Shown piece by piece: positions 53,080-62,337 of a stretch of DNA of 64,000 nt (its first letter is position 1; the number at the start of each line of letters is the position of its first letter). The stretch lies in assembly GCA_023453025.1 (NCBI GenBank), contig JAEXUD010000066.1, forward strand, positions 62,001-126,000, in the 5' to 3' direction. The notes beneath the pieces were generated by a model that was given only the letters and a program-made list of their open reading frames with translations, searched no databases and was not told the origin of the DNA. The stretch comes from Bacillota bacterium. GTDB taxonomy: Bacteria > Bacillota > Clostridia > Tissierellales > Sedimentibacteraceae. A program made the position numbers and the translations under genes.

Positions 53080-55167
53080 TTACCTGTTGCTTACATAATT
53101 CGCTACAGACTCACCACAAACATATGCGCTGGTGAGAACCCAACCGTTGTTTGCTCCACCGTATGTTACATATGGTTTTTTTTCGGTGAAAAGAACACCT
53201 GCACAATCACTGCCGACGCAGAAAAGTCCCTCAATTGGTTCACCTGAGGTGTTAAGCACTTGTAATTTGGTATTTACATCCAGTCCTGCACAGGTGTTGT
53301 ATGAGTAGCTTGCCATCTTTACGGCATAGTAAGGACCTTCACCAATGGTTTCGAGAAATTGAGCATCCTTACTAAACTGTTCATCTTTTCCATTTTCACA
53401 ATAGTTGTTGTAGTTCTCAACCGTATTTTTTAGAACAGATGAATCTATGTCTATTGCTTTAGCAAGCTCCTCAATGGTGTCCGCCTTGAAGATGAAGCCC
53501 ATCTCAATTCCTGCGTTTAATACATCATACGTTTCTGGTAAAGGAGTATTTACTGGTATGTCCCCTGTGTAACCAAGAAAACCTGATGACACACCACCCA
53601 AGAAATGTTTGAATCCATTGTCACGCACGTCATTAATCTGGTCACTGCTCCAGATGCTATAGAAATTAGGACCTGCCAACCAAGGATCTAACATAGCTAC
53701 ACCTGTTTCTGCCGTGAAGCGTTCTCCTCGCACATCGACAGCCAAGCTGTTGGGAGTAATTCCAAGGAACATTGGAAGGTCGGCAACTGACCAAACGCTT
53801 TGCTTCCCTGTGTTAAAGCTTTTCTGACCTTCAACCTTGTTAATAGGAAAACCGTAGCTGTGAGGTATAAACATATCTGAACCGGACATGTGTACCTCAG
53901 GAGCCATTCCTATGTTATAAGGTGCTGCCCCAATATCGAAGGCAGATTGTATCATCTTGCCGTCATTTCCATAAGATCCGTATATTTTCCAAGCGCCCTT
54001 GAGTGGATAATATTCATCTGAAAGGTATTTGTTTGTCATTTCTCTATTTCCTAAAAAACCGCCTGTTGCTATAACAACTGCGTCAGCTTTGATTGTGTAC
54101 TCGATACCGGTCACGCGGTTTTTTGCCTTTGCACCGACAACAGTGCCGGTCTCATCTGTTATAAGTTCATAGGCTTCTGTTTCGAGCATGTATTTTCCGC
54201 CCAAATTTGTATAATCTTCGACAAGTTTGTCAAAGTATGAGGCAATCTCACGCTTGTTATATCCGTAGGTAGGTGCATTGGGGTGTTCAGGTGATGTATT
54301 CGGGTACCATTGGAATTTAACTTTATACCAATCTGCAGGCGTAAATCCAGGTTTGGGGTCAAAATCGAACTTTGCTCCATGATCAAGAGCTAGCCAGTCG
54401 AATGCCGGACCTGAATTTTCAAAATAGAGATCCAACATTTCTTTCTTACTGTCGCCTTCCGTATAATCTGTCCATGCTTTGTACATGGCATCTGCGTCAG
54501 TAAAATCTTCACCATTGTTGTATATTTCTTGTACACGTGGAGGATTGATGGATTGTATTTCGGAAGTGAGGGCAGTAGTGCCGCCGTAACGTCCCTGTTT
54601 TTCAATAACCAATACATCCGCACCTTCTTCTGCGGCACGAAGGGCAGTATACGTGCCGCCGCCACCCATTCCTATTACTAACACCTGAGTTTCTAGTTCC
54701 TCGCTTCCACCTCTTTTTTCTTGTGTTTCTTTGAATGCATCGATAGCGGACTCTTCATTGCCAGCCGCTGCAAGTGCCTGTTTGATGCAGTCTTCAATTG
54801 CAATACGAGCTGCATTGCTGGTAACAGTTGCGCCACTGACCATGTCTACATTGATAGACTGACTATCAAGTATTCGCGGAAACATAGTTGCTGCCACGGC
54901 GTCAATCATGGAAGCCGTGCTTCCGGAATCTTCGCCAAATGCGATGGACTCTATTGCATTTTCAGAAACTGTTACATTAAGTATATCAGGCCATGACATG
55001 TTGAAACCATAGGCCTGTGCAGTATATGTTCCTGGTGCCATCATAGCCTTAGGGGTGCTGTCAATGTTGACGGCAGCCGGTGGCTGTGTTGCATCCTGTT
55101 GCGTACATCCTGCTGCAGTAATCAGTATCAAGATTAAGCAAAGCAGCAAACTTAATTTTCTTTTCAT
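53080..55167 (-). CDS. Secreted flavinylated FAD-dependent reductase lipoprotein (fumarate/urocanate reductase-like)
   Basis: A 695-residue extracytoplasmic reductase. Signal MKRKLSLLLCLILILI with lipobox TAAGC (Cys21); FMN-binding domain at about 45-150 with the flavinylation motif DMVSGATVT, a Thr-linked FMN site installed by ApbE; then a FAD_binding_2 fumarate reductase-like domain from about 165 (VIGMGGGGTYTALRAAEEGADVLVIEKQGRYGGTT) to the end (GLFCVGSDCAGV). Such proteins reduce acceptors such as fumarate, urocanate or acrylates at the cell surface. ATG 55167 follows GAGGAG. No membrane electron donor or ApbE gene is visible nearby. Confidence 0.9.
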   Translation of the reverse strand: MKRKLSLLLCLILILITAAGCTQQDATQPPAAVNIDSTPKAMMAPGTYTAQAYGFNMSWPDILNVTVSENAIESIAFGEDSGSTASMIDAVAATMFPRILDSQSINVDMVSGATVTSNAARIAIEDCIKQALAAAGNEESAIDAFKETQEKRGGSEELETQVLVIGMGGGGTYTALRAAEEGADVLVIEKQGRYGGTTALTSEIQSINPPRVQEIYNNGEDFTDADAMYKAWTDYTEGDSKKEMLDLYFENSGPAFDWLALDHGAKFDFDPKPGFTPADWYKVKFQWYPNTSPEHPNAPTYGYNKREIASYFDKLVEDYTNLGGKYMLETEAYELITDETGTVVGAKAKNRVTGIEYTIKADAVVIATGGFLGNREMTNKYLSDEYYPLKGAWKIYGSYGNDGKMIQSAFDIGAAPYNIGMAPEVHMSGSDMFIPHSYGFPINKVEGQKSFNTGKQSVWSVADLPMFLGITPNSLAVDVRGERFTAETGVAMLDPWLAGPNFYSIWSSDQINDVRDNGFKHFLGGVSSGFLGYTGDIPVNTPLPETYDVLNAGIEMGFIFKADTIEELAKAIDIDSSVLKNTVENYNNYCENGKDEQFSKDAQFLETIGEGPYYAVKMASYSYNTCAGLDVNTKLQVLNTSGEPIEGLFCVGSDCAGVLFTEKKPYVTYGGANNGWVLTSAYVCGESVANYVSNR

Positions 55168-55197
55168 TTTATTACTCCTCTTGTTTTTAAATTTCAC

Positions 55198-55210
55198 TGA
55201 CCCTCGGTCA
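55198..55210. promoter_or_regulatory. Operator-like palindrome TGACC-N3-GGTCA
   Basis: 5-base perfect arms about CTC, 14 bases past the -10 box of the FAD lipoprotein promoter and 31 bases before its ATG. It is typical of TetR-type control. Confidence 0.6.
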
Positions 55211-55223
55211 TTGAGTTAAGTAT

Positions 55224-55252
55224 ATAATAGCATTTTGACACTTTATTGTCAA
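55224..55252 (-). promoter_or_regulatory. Promoter of the FAD lipoprotein gene
   Basis: Minus strand TTGACA (55247-55252), 17 bases, TATTAT (55224-55229). Confidence 0.75.
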
Positions 55253-55296
55253 TCTATGTTTAAGGTGCGTAGGCAAGTGATTTTTAGCAAAAAAAC

Positions 55297-55321
55297 AGCC
55301 ATGAAAGTTTTCTTCATAGCT
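55297..55321 (-). terminator. Terminator of the sigma/anti-sigma operon
   Basis: Imperfect stem AGCCATGAA/TTCATAGCT; on the minus strand it is followed by seven T's. It lies 150 bases past the anti-sigma stop. Confidence 0.6.
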
Positions 55322-55471
55322 TCTTTGCTGATAGACATTAAATTATTTATTGCTTATGGTTAAACTGGTAGTGAAAAACTAGAAGCACAAGGGTACGGGT
55401 GCCTTATATGCTCATTTGAAATGAAATAGAAAGCTTGAGAAATCATGATAAATTAGCTATTGAGCGCATTT

Positions 55472-56434
55472 TTATTCTACTAAAAAGTATCTCGTCATAA
55501 TTATCCCAAACCAAAAAACAATTGCTATAAAAACATACAATAGAAACAATTCGGCTTTCCCCGTTGAAGAGCTTACATCTTTAATATTATTATCTGCTAT
55601 CTTAAAATTGTCAGTAATCTCATTACCATCCTCGTCATAGAAAGATATGCCTGTAAGATGGTAATCATATAACGTATCTTCTTCGGATTCCATCAATAGA
55701 GTTTCGAGTTCATTAGTATTATAAAACTCTAAAAATTGGAGATTTGGCGTGTGGAATTTTAATGATCTTTTAACTCTGTAATCCGATTGATATCCAGGTC
55801 TTGTATAAGCAGAATAGTCTAATCCATAATACTCTATCTCATTGGAAAGATTATAACCGCTTACAACAACAATTTTATTACCTCTATCTTCAATGGGATA
55901 AAACTGCACGACCGATGAATACTTAGATGATTCAGTCCTAGTTTGAATGATCCTATATTTATTGTTAAATCCTTTAATAAACTTTGCGATTCCGTTTATG
56001 GTTTCATGATTTTGGTCTTTAAAAGAAACAAAAAGAGCACCATCCATTTCTTTTGTTTCAAGAACATAAGCATCGATCCCTTTATCAAAAGGAGCTAAAA
56101 ATTCAGTGATTGCGTATGACAAATCAGCTTTATCCATGGAATATTTAAATTCCATAGCATACAGCGAGTACGACAGAATTAATGTCAAAATGATACTTAT
56201 AGCTGCTGCAAGCAATCTGGTTTTTTTGACTTTCTTAAGAAATTTGAGTTCAGGCTTTGGAGCTTTATCGATTTCTCCAATCTCTGTAACCATCTGATTA
56301 TAGGTTTTCTTACACTCTGCACATGCTTTTAAATGTTCTTCGATTATCTGATTTGTATCTTCACTAGTAAGTTTTTCAATATAGTTCGGAAGTAAATCCT
56401 GAACAATACTACATTTAATTTCCTTTTTCATCAT
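55472..56434 (-). CDS. Membrane anti-sigma factor with zinc-finger (zf-HC2) domain
   Basis: A 320-residue protein. The N-terminal anti-sigma zinc motif has His-x3-Cys-x2-Cys (HLKACAECKK) at about 32-41. A membrane segment follows at about 72-92 (LLAAAISIILTLILSYSLYAM), then an extracytoplasmic sensor region, and a second membrane segment at the C-terminus (LLYVFIAIVFWFGIIMTRYFL). It should hold the ECF sigma factor inactive until a surface signal. ATG 56434 follows GGAGG and overlaps the sigma gene by 4 bases. Confidence 0.85.
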   Translation of the reverse strand: MMKKEIKCSIVQDLLPNYIEKLTSEDTNQIIEEHLKACAECKKTYNQMVTEIGEIDKAPKPELKFLKKVKKTRLLAAAISIILTLILSYSLYAMEFKYSMDKADLSYAITEFLAPFDKGIDAYVLETKEMDGALFVSFKDQNHETINGIAKFIKGFNNKYRIIQTRTESSKYSSVVQFYPIEDRGNKIVVVSGYNLSNEIEYYGLDYSAYTRPGYQSDYRVKRSLKFHTPNLQFLEFYNTNELETLLMESEEDTLYDYHLTGISFYDEDGNEITDNFKIADNNIKDVSSSTGKAELFLLYVFIAIVFWFGIIMTRYFLVE

Positions 56435-56916
56435 TTACTATCCTCCATCATTCTTTGTTTCCCCCTATAAAAAGTAACACGTGCCCAAGTCTCATTTCTT
56501 TGCAGAATTTCACCTATCTCCCGAAAACTTAATTCGCCTGTAAGTCTTAAATAAATAACTTCCCTCGTCTTTTCATCCATGCTATGAATTTTTTGATACA
56601 ATTCGATTTTTGAGTCATTTTCCAGAATCAATTGTTCGACATTGTCACCAGTTGGGATAATATTGGAGAAATTATCAATTGATCCTGATGAATGTCGGCT
56701 TAATTTTTTATATTCTTTGTACCATAAATGTTTTGCTATCTGACAAAGCCAAACGGATACCTTACTGTCTCCACGAAAGCTGTCATAAGTTTTAACGGCT
56801 TGGTAGAAGGTCTCTTGAGTCAATTCTTCAGATATATCAGCATTATGAGTAATGGAAAATAAATACTTGTATACGGTTTGGAAATAATCATTGTACAGTT
56901 TTTCTAAATCCTTCAC
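56431..56916 (-). CDS. ECF-type RNA polymerase sigma factor
   Basis: A 161-residue sigma-70 family protein with region 2 at about 8-70 (DYFQTVYKYLFSITHNADISEELTQETFYQAV) and region 4 at about 105-155 (REVIYLRLTGELSFREIGEILQRNETWARVTFYRGKQRM). The start is GTG 56916 behind AGGAGG. It is co-transcribed with its anti-sigma. I could not identify its target promoters in the window. Confidence 0.92.
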   Translation of the reverse strand: MKDLEKLYNDYFQTVYKYLFSITHNADISEELTQETFYQAVKTYDSFRGDSKVSVWLCQIAKHLWYKEYKKLSRHSSGSIDNFSNIIPTGDNVEQLILENDSKIELYQKIHSMDEKTREVIYLRLTGELSFREIGEILQRNETWARVTFYRGKQRMMEDSK

Positions 56917-57192
56917 TCATTCACCTCCTACTTATATGTGTCATAAAAAAAGAATTCGTTACAAAAAAGAAAATTTTTTTCTGTAATTGAATATTTGCAT
57001 ATTGTCTTACTTAAAATTATAAGATATTTCCAAATATTTATCAATGTAAACACAAGTTAACTTAAAAGGCCGACTCAAATAATTGATCCAAGTCAGCCAT
57101 CTTATCCCTTAAAGCTGGAATTTGTCGGTTTCACATAATGCTTTAGTGACATTTATTTTTCACCATACTTCTCATTCAACAATGTAATATTA

Positions 57193-57306
57193 CTACCGTC
57201 TTTGTTTACTCTTTAACTGGTTAAATACATAATTTAATGTCCCACCAAGTATGACGATTATTAATAACGCAGGTTTAATCTCATGTATTAGCAACCCTCT
57301 ACTCAC
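57193..57306 (-). CDS. Small hydrophobic ORF, possibly a remnant
   Basis: GTG 57306 opens 37 residues with one membrane-like segment (ALLIIVILGGTLNYVF) and a basic end (QLKSKQRR). No good ribosome site. A hairpin with a T-run on the minus strand at about 57068-57098 could be its terminator. It may be the tail of a lost gene. Confidence 0.25.
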   Translation of the reverse strand: MSRGLLIHEIKPALLIIVILGGTLNYVFNQLKSKQRR

Positions 57307-57317
57307 TATACATGGTG

Positions 57318-57425
57318 AAGAAAAAATCCGTGGAAACAGAAATAGCATTAGCTTTAAAAAATACTGATTTTGAGCTTGCGAAAATTTTATCTAAAAAATT
57401 AGAAGAACTAATTAAAATACTTTAG
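57318..57425 (+). pseudogene. 3' remnant of a second ABC-F gene
   Basis: 35 codons ending at TAG 57423-57425 nearly repeat the last codons of the ABC-F gene at 49640-51379 (KKKSVETEI.LALKNTDFELAK). The match continues about 90 bases past the stop, to about 57516. The rest of the gene is missing. The substitutions (I to L, ED to EE and others) show an older divergence than a fresh duplication. Confidence 0.85.
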
Positions 57426-57524
57426 ATTTCGTATTTATGAATTTATAAGAAAATTACAGTTTTTTAAACATTAATATTCAAATTTATACATTATTGCAGT
57501 GGTTAACTTATGCTGCATAAAATT

Positions 57525-57551
57525 AGCGTAGCAGTTTAAAACCGCTACGCT
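57525..57551 (-). terminator. Terminator of the U32 peptidase gene
   Basis: AGCGTAGC/GCTACGCT arms around a loop with GTTTAAAAC. On the minus strand TAATTTTATG follows. Confidence 0.7.
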
Positions 57552-57589
57552 GCAAAGTCTAGCTTTTAGGGGTAAGTTCTCATTTTTCC

Positions 57590-59833
57590 CTACAAAATCT
57601 CTTTATTAAAATGTCCTCTTGTGTCTGTTTCCTGATTAAAGACAGCTTTATCCACTCTGCCATTTAATTTGCTTAAAGCATTATTAACGGTTTTCACAAC
57701 CTGCTCTTTTGATTCAACAGTGAAGTTTAATCTGAATGCCTCGATTCCTTTTATGCTTTGCAGCTCATCTAAAAGATTAAGTGTCTTCCCATTAAGGATA
57801 GTCGTTGTACAATCATCATGAGAAATGATAGGGAATGTTCCTTGCTCATCTTTTAACTCATAGCTCTTAGTTTTGCAAACAACGCATTGATCCATTTTTT
57901 TCATCGGACAATATTTTGTAAACATCAAAGGAGCCTTACCATATACAATCATTTCCAGTGCAGGCCAGCCGTCATTTTCTTCATAATAGGCATTAATTAA
58001 ATCTTCAATTTGTCTCTTATTCAATTCATAAGACAAAGTTACTCGCGCAGCATCTAATCTGTATAGTTCATAGCAACTGGCAGAATTAACAACATTCAGA
58101 GAATAGTCCGTAACAAAAGGATTGGTTTTTCTGTAGTGATAAATTCCGCCATATCCTCCTATTAGCAGCTGCCCTTGTTTTTCCTTATAATCGTTCTGGT
58201 TTCTTCTAATAATGTTTTCAAAATAGATTTCCTTAATTCCACAGCTCACGCAGGCATCATACTGTTCCTTAGTCGTTACAGATGCCGTAAGGTATGGTTT
58301 CTCAGGAGCAAAGCTTATTTTTTCTTTTGCTTTTAATGTTTTGGTTCTTTTCTTATGGCTGTTAAGCTTTAAGTCATATAAGCCCTGTACAATATCTCTT
58401 CTTGCTGCATTTAACAGTTTAGCTGGAATAAATGCATTGCTTTCCTCAAAATCCACATGATTAAGCTCGAATATAGTATCATTTAATCTGGAAAATTGCT
58501 TTATTACCTGCTCTTTTGTTGTTGGATTATTAATTGCGACCCCTAGTATTTCCTCGCTTTCATATAAATAATTAAAGCCTAAGCCCGACCCGTCTATGAT
58601 AAGCTTTGAATCCGGATATGCATACACTCTGATATCCAGGTTAAACCGTTTAAATTCTTTTTCCAGTGATGATTCTAATTCTTTGTAATAGAAATAATCC
58701 TTCGTTATATATACTAAATCACCCTTGGACATCTTTTCTTTGATTTTGATATAGCAGATATCATCTGCTTTGTTGATTAAATTGCCGTCTTTATCATACA
58801 GCTTTACAACAGTTAAATTAACATCTTCATTGTTATGACTTATTCTGATTGTATCGTTTTGATTTAAAGTACGTATAAGTGTTATTTCATACATGTCTTT
58901 AACAATCTTGCTGATTCTTCCAACTTCATAACCAAAGTTATTAGGTCTTAAGATGTTTGTAATATTCTTCTTATCTTCGTGAAACAAATATCCTTTAGTA
59001 AATGTTCTGTTGAATGTTTTGTTCAGATTTTCCTTATCTTCTTTGTCTACCTTATTATCCAGGGCCATCCGATATTTTGATACAACATTAGCAACATACG
59101 CAGGCTCTTTCATTCGACCTTCTATTTTTAAAGAATCAATTTCTTTTAAATCATTGATATAATTGATTGTATTTAAATCCTTAGTAGATAGAATATAGTT
59201 TTTACCTAAAGATGTATCTGTTGTCTTATCAATTAGTTCATACTCCTTACGACATGAACCGACACATCTTCCGCGATTTCCGCTTCGATAGCCGATTAAT
59301 CCGGACATCAGACAGTTTCCGGAATAAGATACACATAATGCACCGTGAACAAAGATTTCTAAAGGTATTTTAGCTATTCTTCTTATCTCTTTTACTTTTT
59401 CAATCTCAACCTCACGGGACAGAACAACTCTTTTTGCACCAAGTTCTTTAAATAATAAAGTCCCGTCTAAATCGTCTATTCCCATTTGAGTTGAGCAATG
59501 TGCTTCCATATCAATAAAGTTTTTAACTAAATAATCAAAAGCAGCTAGATCCTGGACGATAATTCCATCAACACCGATTTCATTTAACATGTCCATCTGC
59601 TCTTTCATCTCTTCAACTTCGTTTTCGAAAACAATGGTATTCATTGTTACATAGATTTTAACATTCCTCAGGTGCGCATACGTAACAGCCTCTTTTAACG
59701 ATTCTAAATCAAAATTAGATGAGTATGCACGCGCACCAAATTTTTGCATTCCTAAGTATATTGCATCACAACCATTAGAAATTGCAGCTTTTAAAGCTTC
59801 CATATTTCCTGCAGGTGCTAATAATTCAGTCAT
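57590..59833 (-). CDS. U32-family peptidase
   Basis: A 747-residue protein: U32 domain at about 1-300 with LLAPAGNMEALKAAISNGCDAIYLG, the EIFVHGALCVSYSGNCLMS signature and GNRGRCVGSCRKEY; then the DUF3656-type C-terminal domain with an iron-sulfur-like Cys cluster (KYCPMKKMDQCVVCK). The family includes collagenase-like PrtC and RNA hydroxylation factors (RlhA, TrhP), so its true role may be tRNA/rRNA modification. ATG 59833 follows GGAGG. Confidence 0.93.
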   Translation of the reverse strand: MTELLAPAGNMEALKAAISNGCDAIYLGMQKFGARAYSSNFDLESLKEAVTYAHLRNVKIYVTMNTIVFENEVEEMKEQMDMLNEIGVDGIIVQDLAAFDYLVKNFIDMEAHCSTQMGIDDLDGTLLFKELGAKRVVLSREVEIEKVKEIRRIAKIPLEIFVHGALCVSYSGNCLMSGLIGYRSGNRGRCVGSCRKEYELIDKTTDTSLGKNYILSTKDLNTINYINDLKEIDSLKIEGRMKEPAYVANVVSKYRMALDNKVDKEDKENLNKTFNRTFTKGYLFHEDKKNITNILRPNNFGYEVGRISKIVKDMYEITLIRTLNQNDTIRISHNNEDVNLTVVKLYDKDGNLINKADDICYIKIKEKMSKGDLVYITKDYFYYKELESSLEKEFKRFNLDIRVYAYPDSKLIIDGSGLGFNYLYESEEILGVAINNPTTKEQVIKQFSRLNDTIFELNHVDFEESNAFIPAKLLNAARRDIVQGLYDLKLNSHKKRTKTLKAKEKISFAPEKPYLTASVTTKEQYDACVSCGIKEIYFENIIRRNQNDYKEKQGQLLIGGYGGIYHYRKTNPFVTDYSLNVVNSASCYELYRLDAARVTLSYELNKRQIEDLINAYYEENDGWPALEMIVYGKAPLMFTKYCPMKKMDQCVVCKTKSYELKDEQGTFPIISHDDCTTTILNGKTLNLLDELQSIKGIEAFRLNFTVESKEQVVKTVNNALSKLNGRVDKAVFNQETDTRGHFNKEIL

Positions 59834-59870
59834 TTTTTCCTCCAAAACGTAGAAATTCTCTGGTAGAGAA

Positions 59871-60758
59871 CTACAGCATTTTCAAATACATATTCAAACG
59901 CTCATTAACATATCCTGCAAACAATTTTTCCATAGCGGAGAGATTGTGTTTTACATGATATTCATCAAAAGCGTTATAATATAAAATACGATCGGTGAAC
60001 TTGATATTGATAGGCGGGAAACCAGCATTCATCAGTTCCAAGTTAACAAGCAGACGTCCAGTTCTTCCGTTTCCATCAATAAAAGGATGAATACTTTCAA
60101 ACTCAATATGGAAACGAGCCAGCTTTGTTATGATGTGTTCTGTACTTTCAGCAAAATCAACCATCAACTGTTCCATCTTAGGCTGAATGTGATGCGGCTG
60201 CACTGGTTCATTTTGTGCACCCATGATGCGAACAGGTATACGGCGATATGCACCACGGTCATCTTTTTTATCAGCAAGAACCAAATAATGAATCTGCTTA
60301 ATAGTTCGTTCACTCATCTGAACATTGTCTTTTACCAGTTCACTGACAAGCTCAAAGGCTTCTTTATGACCAACAGCTTCCAAATGGTCTTTCAAAGGTT
60401 TCTTATCGATAGTAATGCCACGAAGAACCATATCTGTTTCACGCAATGTCAGTGTATTACCTTCAATAGCATTAGAGTTGTATGTGTATTCTACAATAAA
60501 CTCTTCAGTCAACCTAGCAGCTTCACCCTCTGTCAAAGGACGTTTAGTATCCAGTTCCTTCTTTTTGCGGTCAATCATATCCAACAGACTTTCGGTAGAT
60601 TTATATCTGCCATCGGAAGGTTTGACTGCATCTATAGGAATTTTCCATCCTCGGCCTTCTTGATATGCACCATGAATTTTCCCCTGAGAACAAAGAACTC
60701 TTATTCTTCTATCCGAAATTCCCCATATTTCTGCTGCTTGCTTTACACTCATAAACAT
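59871..60758 (-). CDS. Fic-family protein with N-terminal DNA-binding-like domain
   Basis: A 295-residue protein. An excisionase/MerR-like helix-turn-helix covers about 1-45 (VKQAAEIWGISDRRIRVLCSQGKIHGAYQ...GWKIP). The Fic core has the active motif HPFIDGNGR (His224), and an inhibitory helix motif SNAIEGN precedes it (Glu99), so it is self-inhibited class II. Fic enzymes AMPylate target proteins. ATG 60758 follows GGGGTG; repeated ATTATCGGAA boxes at 60791-60800 and 60837-60846 may be an operator. Confidence 0.9.
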   Translation of the reverse strand: MFMSVKQAAEIWGISDRRIRVLCSQGKIHGAYQEGRGWKIPIDAVKPSDGRYKSTESLLDMIDRKKKELDTKRPLTEGEAARLTEEFIVEYTYNSNAIEGNTLTLRETDMVLRGITIDKKPLKDHLEAVGHKEAFELVSELVKDNVQMSERTIKQIHYLVLADKKDDRGAYRRIPVRIMGAQNEPVQPHHIQPKMEQLMVDFAESTEHIITKLARFHIEFESIHPFIDGNGRTGRLLVNLELMNAGFPPINIKFTDRILYYNAFDEYHVKHNLSAMEKLFAGYVNERLNMYLKML

Positions 60759-61170
60759 AATAAACACCCCTTCATCCATAGTATTATACCTAATTATCGG
60801 AATAATATCAACGCATTCGGAATGATATTTTCAAAATTATCGGAACAATAAATCAAGTCATTGGTATAACCCATTTTATGGCTTTTTAAGCTTGGCTGCA
60901 GCTTTTGAAACTGAATAATATTAACAAAGACCAGTTGACATAATTATTATATCAATTGGTCTTATATTATACAATACGCATTGTTATAGAGCACTTGCTC
61001 TTCTTGTTGAATCATGCGGGACATTTTTGCGTTTTTCGCCGCATAGATATTGAAGGCAGGGTGTGAGAAATTTTCAGCAGATATGACACAGTACCTTTTT
61101 CACTTATCATAAAAAACCCGTAGTCATCCTTAGTCATAAATTCCCTCAGGAATTGCTCCGAGTCCATAGG
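60759..61170. other. Intergenic/degraded stretch upstream of the Fic gene
   Basis: It holds the Fic promoter region. On the minus strand at about 61020-61165 a frame reads MDSEQFLREFMTKDDYGFFMIS..., a probable gene fragment. There is no intact gene. Confidence 0.35.
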
Positions 61171-61820
61171 GGATATCACTTTTATTCAGGTATTTGGACA
61201 ATGCATCTTATATTTGATTTCACTTTTTATAGTTTCCGTACAAGGCTATTTTATTTTTCATATTAGTAATTCCTTTGTTCTGACTTTAATAAGATATTGC
61301 ATTTACATACATTTGATATGTATATATTTACATTTGAAGAATGTGATTATTTCAACGAATATTTAGCTGTTATGAAATGGATGTGCACTTTATGAAGAAA
61401 AACCCAAAAATCCATGACCTCATTTTGAATATATATACAATGTTTTAGTCGTCAACGGTTTTAAGATCCGCTAGTCTTGAAACCGACATTGAATATGCTT
61501 TTGAAAATTTATTAAAATATCCTCTTGTCATTGCAACCTATGAGCCTGATTTAAATTCTATAACCCTGGTGTCATCTCCCGAGCGGTGTATTTTATGGAT
61601 ATTACGTGTATTTACAATAACTCCGATGCAGCATTTGACAAAATACTTTCTGTTGATTTCGTCGTTTACCTTTCCTATATTCTTTGAAATATTTTCCTTC
61701 TCTCCGTTTGTCAGATGAATTCCTCAGGCGTGGGTGGAACAACAATATTTTCAGCATAAACACAACTCCTGTATAGTATTGCTATCATTGTATTCTTCAA
61801 TGCATCAGTTGTTACAGCTT
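61171..61820 (-). pseudogene. LytTR-domain pseudogene within an inverted repeat of the 47-kb sequence
   Basis: On the minus strand 61445-61714 reads ...NIGKVNDEINRKYFVKC..., VIVNTRNIHKIHRSGDDTR and, after an in-frame stop, MTRGYFNKFSKAYS. This fits the LytTR DNA-binding domain (FxRxHRSYIVN...I..I) with decayed residues and stops. The flanks 61741-61820 and 61171-61440 match 47009-47404 in reverse orientation. Confidence 0.6.
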
Positions 61821-61992
61821 GTTCTATTATAAATATAGTTTAGCGAAAAAGTTTGTTCGGACGTTTGTTTGCAAAATTTTTAACTATGTTGGTATGGGCT
61901 TTGCCCGTACTTACTGTTATGACATTACTCTCGTTTTTAAGCCAGTTTTTAGATAACACGAACATATCGCAGGATGGACTTCATTGCCATCT

Positions 61993-62142
61993 CTACTTGA
62001 TAAATGGATCAAGCAGAGATGGTGCTATATCATATTCATTTATTATATCGCATTTTCTTTTACCATTTTGATATAGCTTTACTAATTGGCTTTTAAATTC
62101 GGCTGTAAAAGTACCGCGTTGTTTTCTATTTGATTCTGGCAT
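61993..62142 (-). mobile_element. IS3-family orfA fragment
   Basis: 49 codons from ATG 62142: MPESNRKQRGTFTAEFKSQL, then LVKLYQNGKRKCDIINEYD, the N-terminal helix-turn-helix of IS3-family OrfA. The frame stops at 61993-61995 and no OrfB follows. Upstream, AAACTGGACAGAAATTTTAAGG at about 62179-62200 may be part of the element's end. It is a dead fragment. Confidence 0.75.
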
Positions 62143-62337
62143 GGTCTGCTCCCTATTTTTTATATTTTTATTCTACATGACCTTAAAATTTCTGTCCAGT
62201 TTATTATAGCCTATCCACATTTGTAATTTTTTCTTATCGGGTTACAGTTATTATAATGAGTATGATTGTTTTGTTATATGGTTGCATTTTAGATGAGATT
62301 TTATTTGTGTTAAACCATTCATTCAAATGATATAGTA

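Noticed and set aside
60087..60851. Long + strand frame (254 codons) opposite the Fic gene
   Set aside because: The minus strand carries all Fic motifs; the + frame is Phe/Cys-rich antisense translation.
61853..62071. + strand frame of 72 codons near 62 kb
   Set aside because: Antisense to the IS3 orfA fragment, which has clear family sequence on the minus strand.
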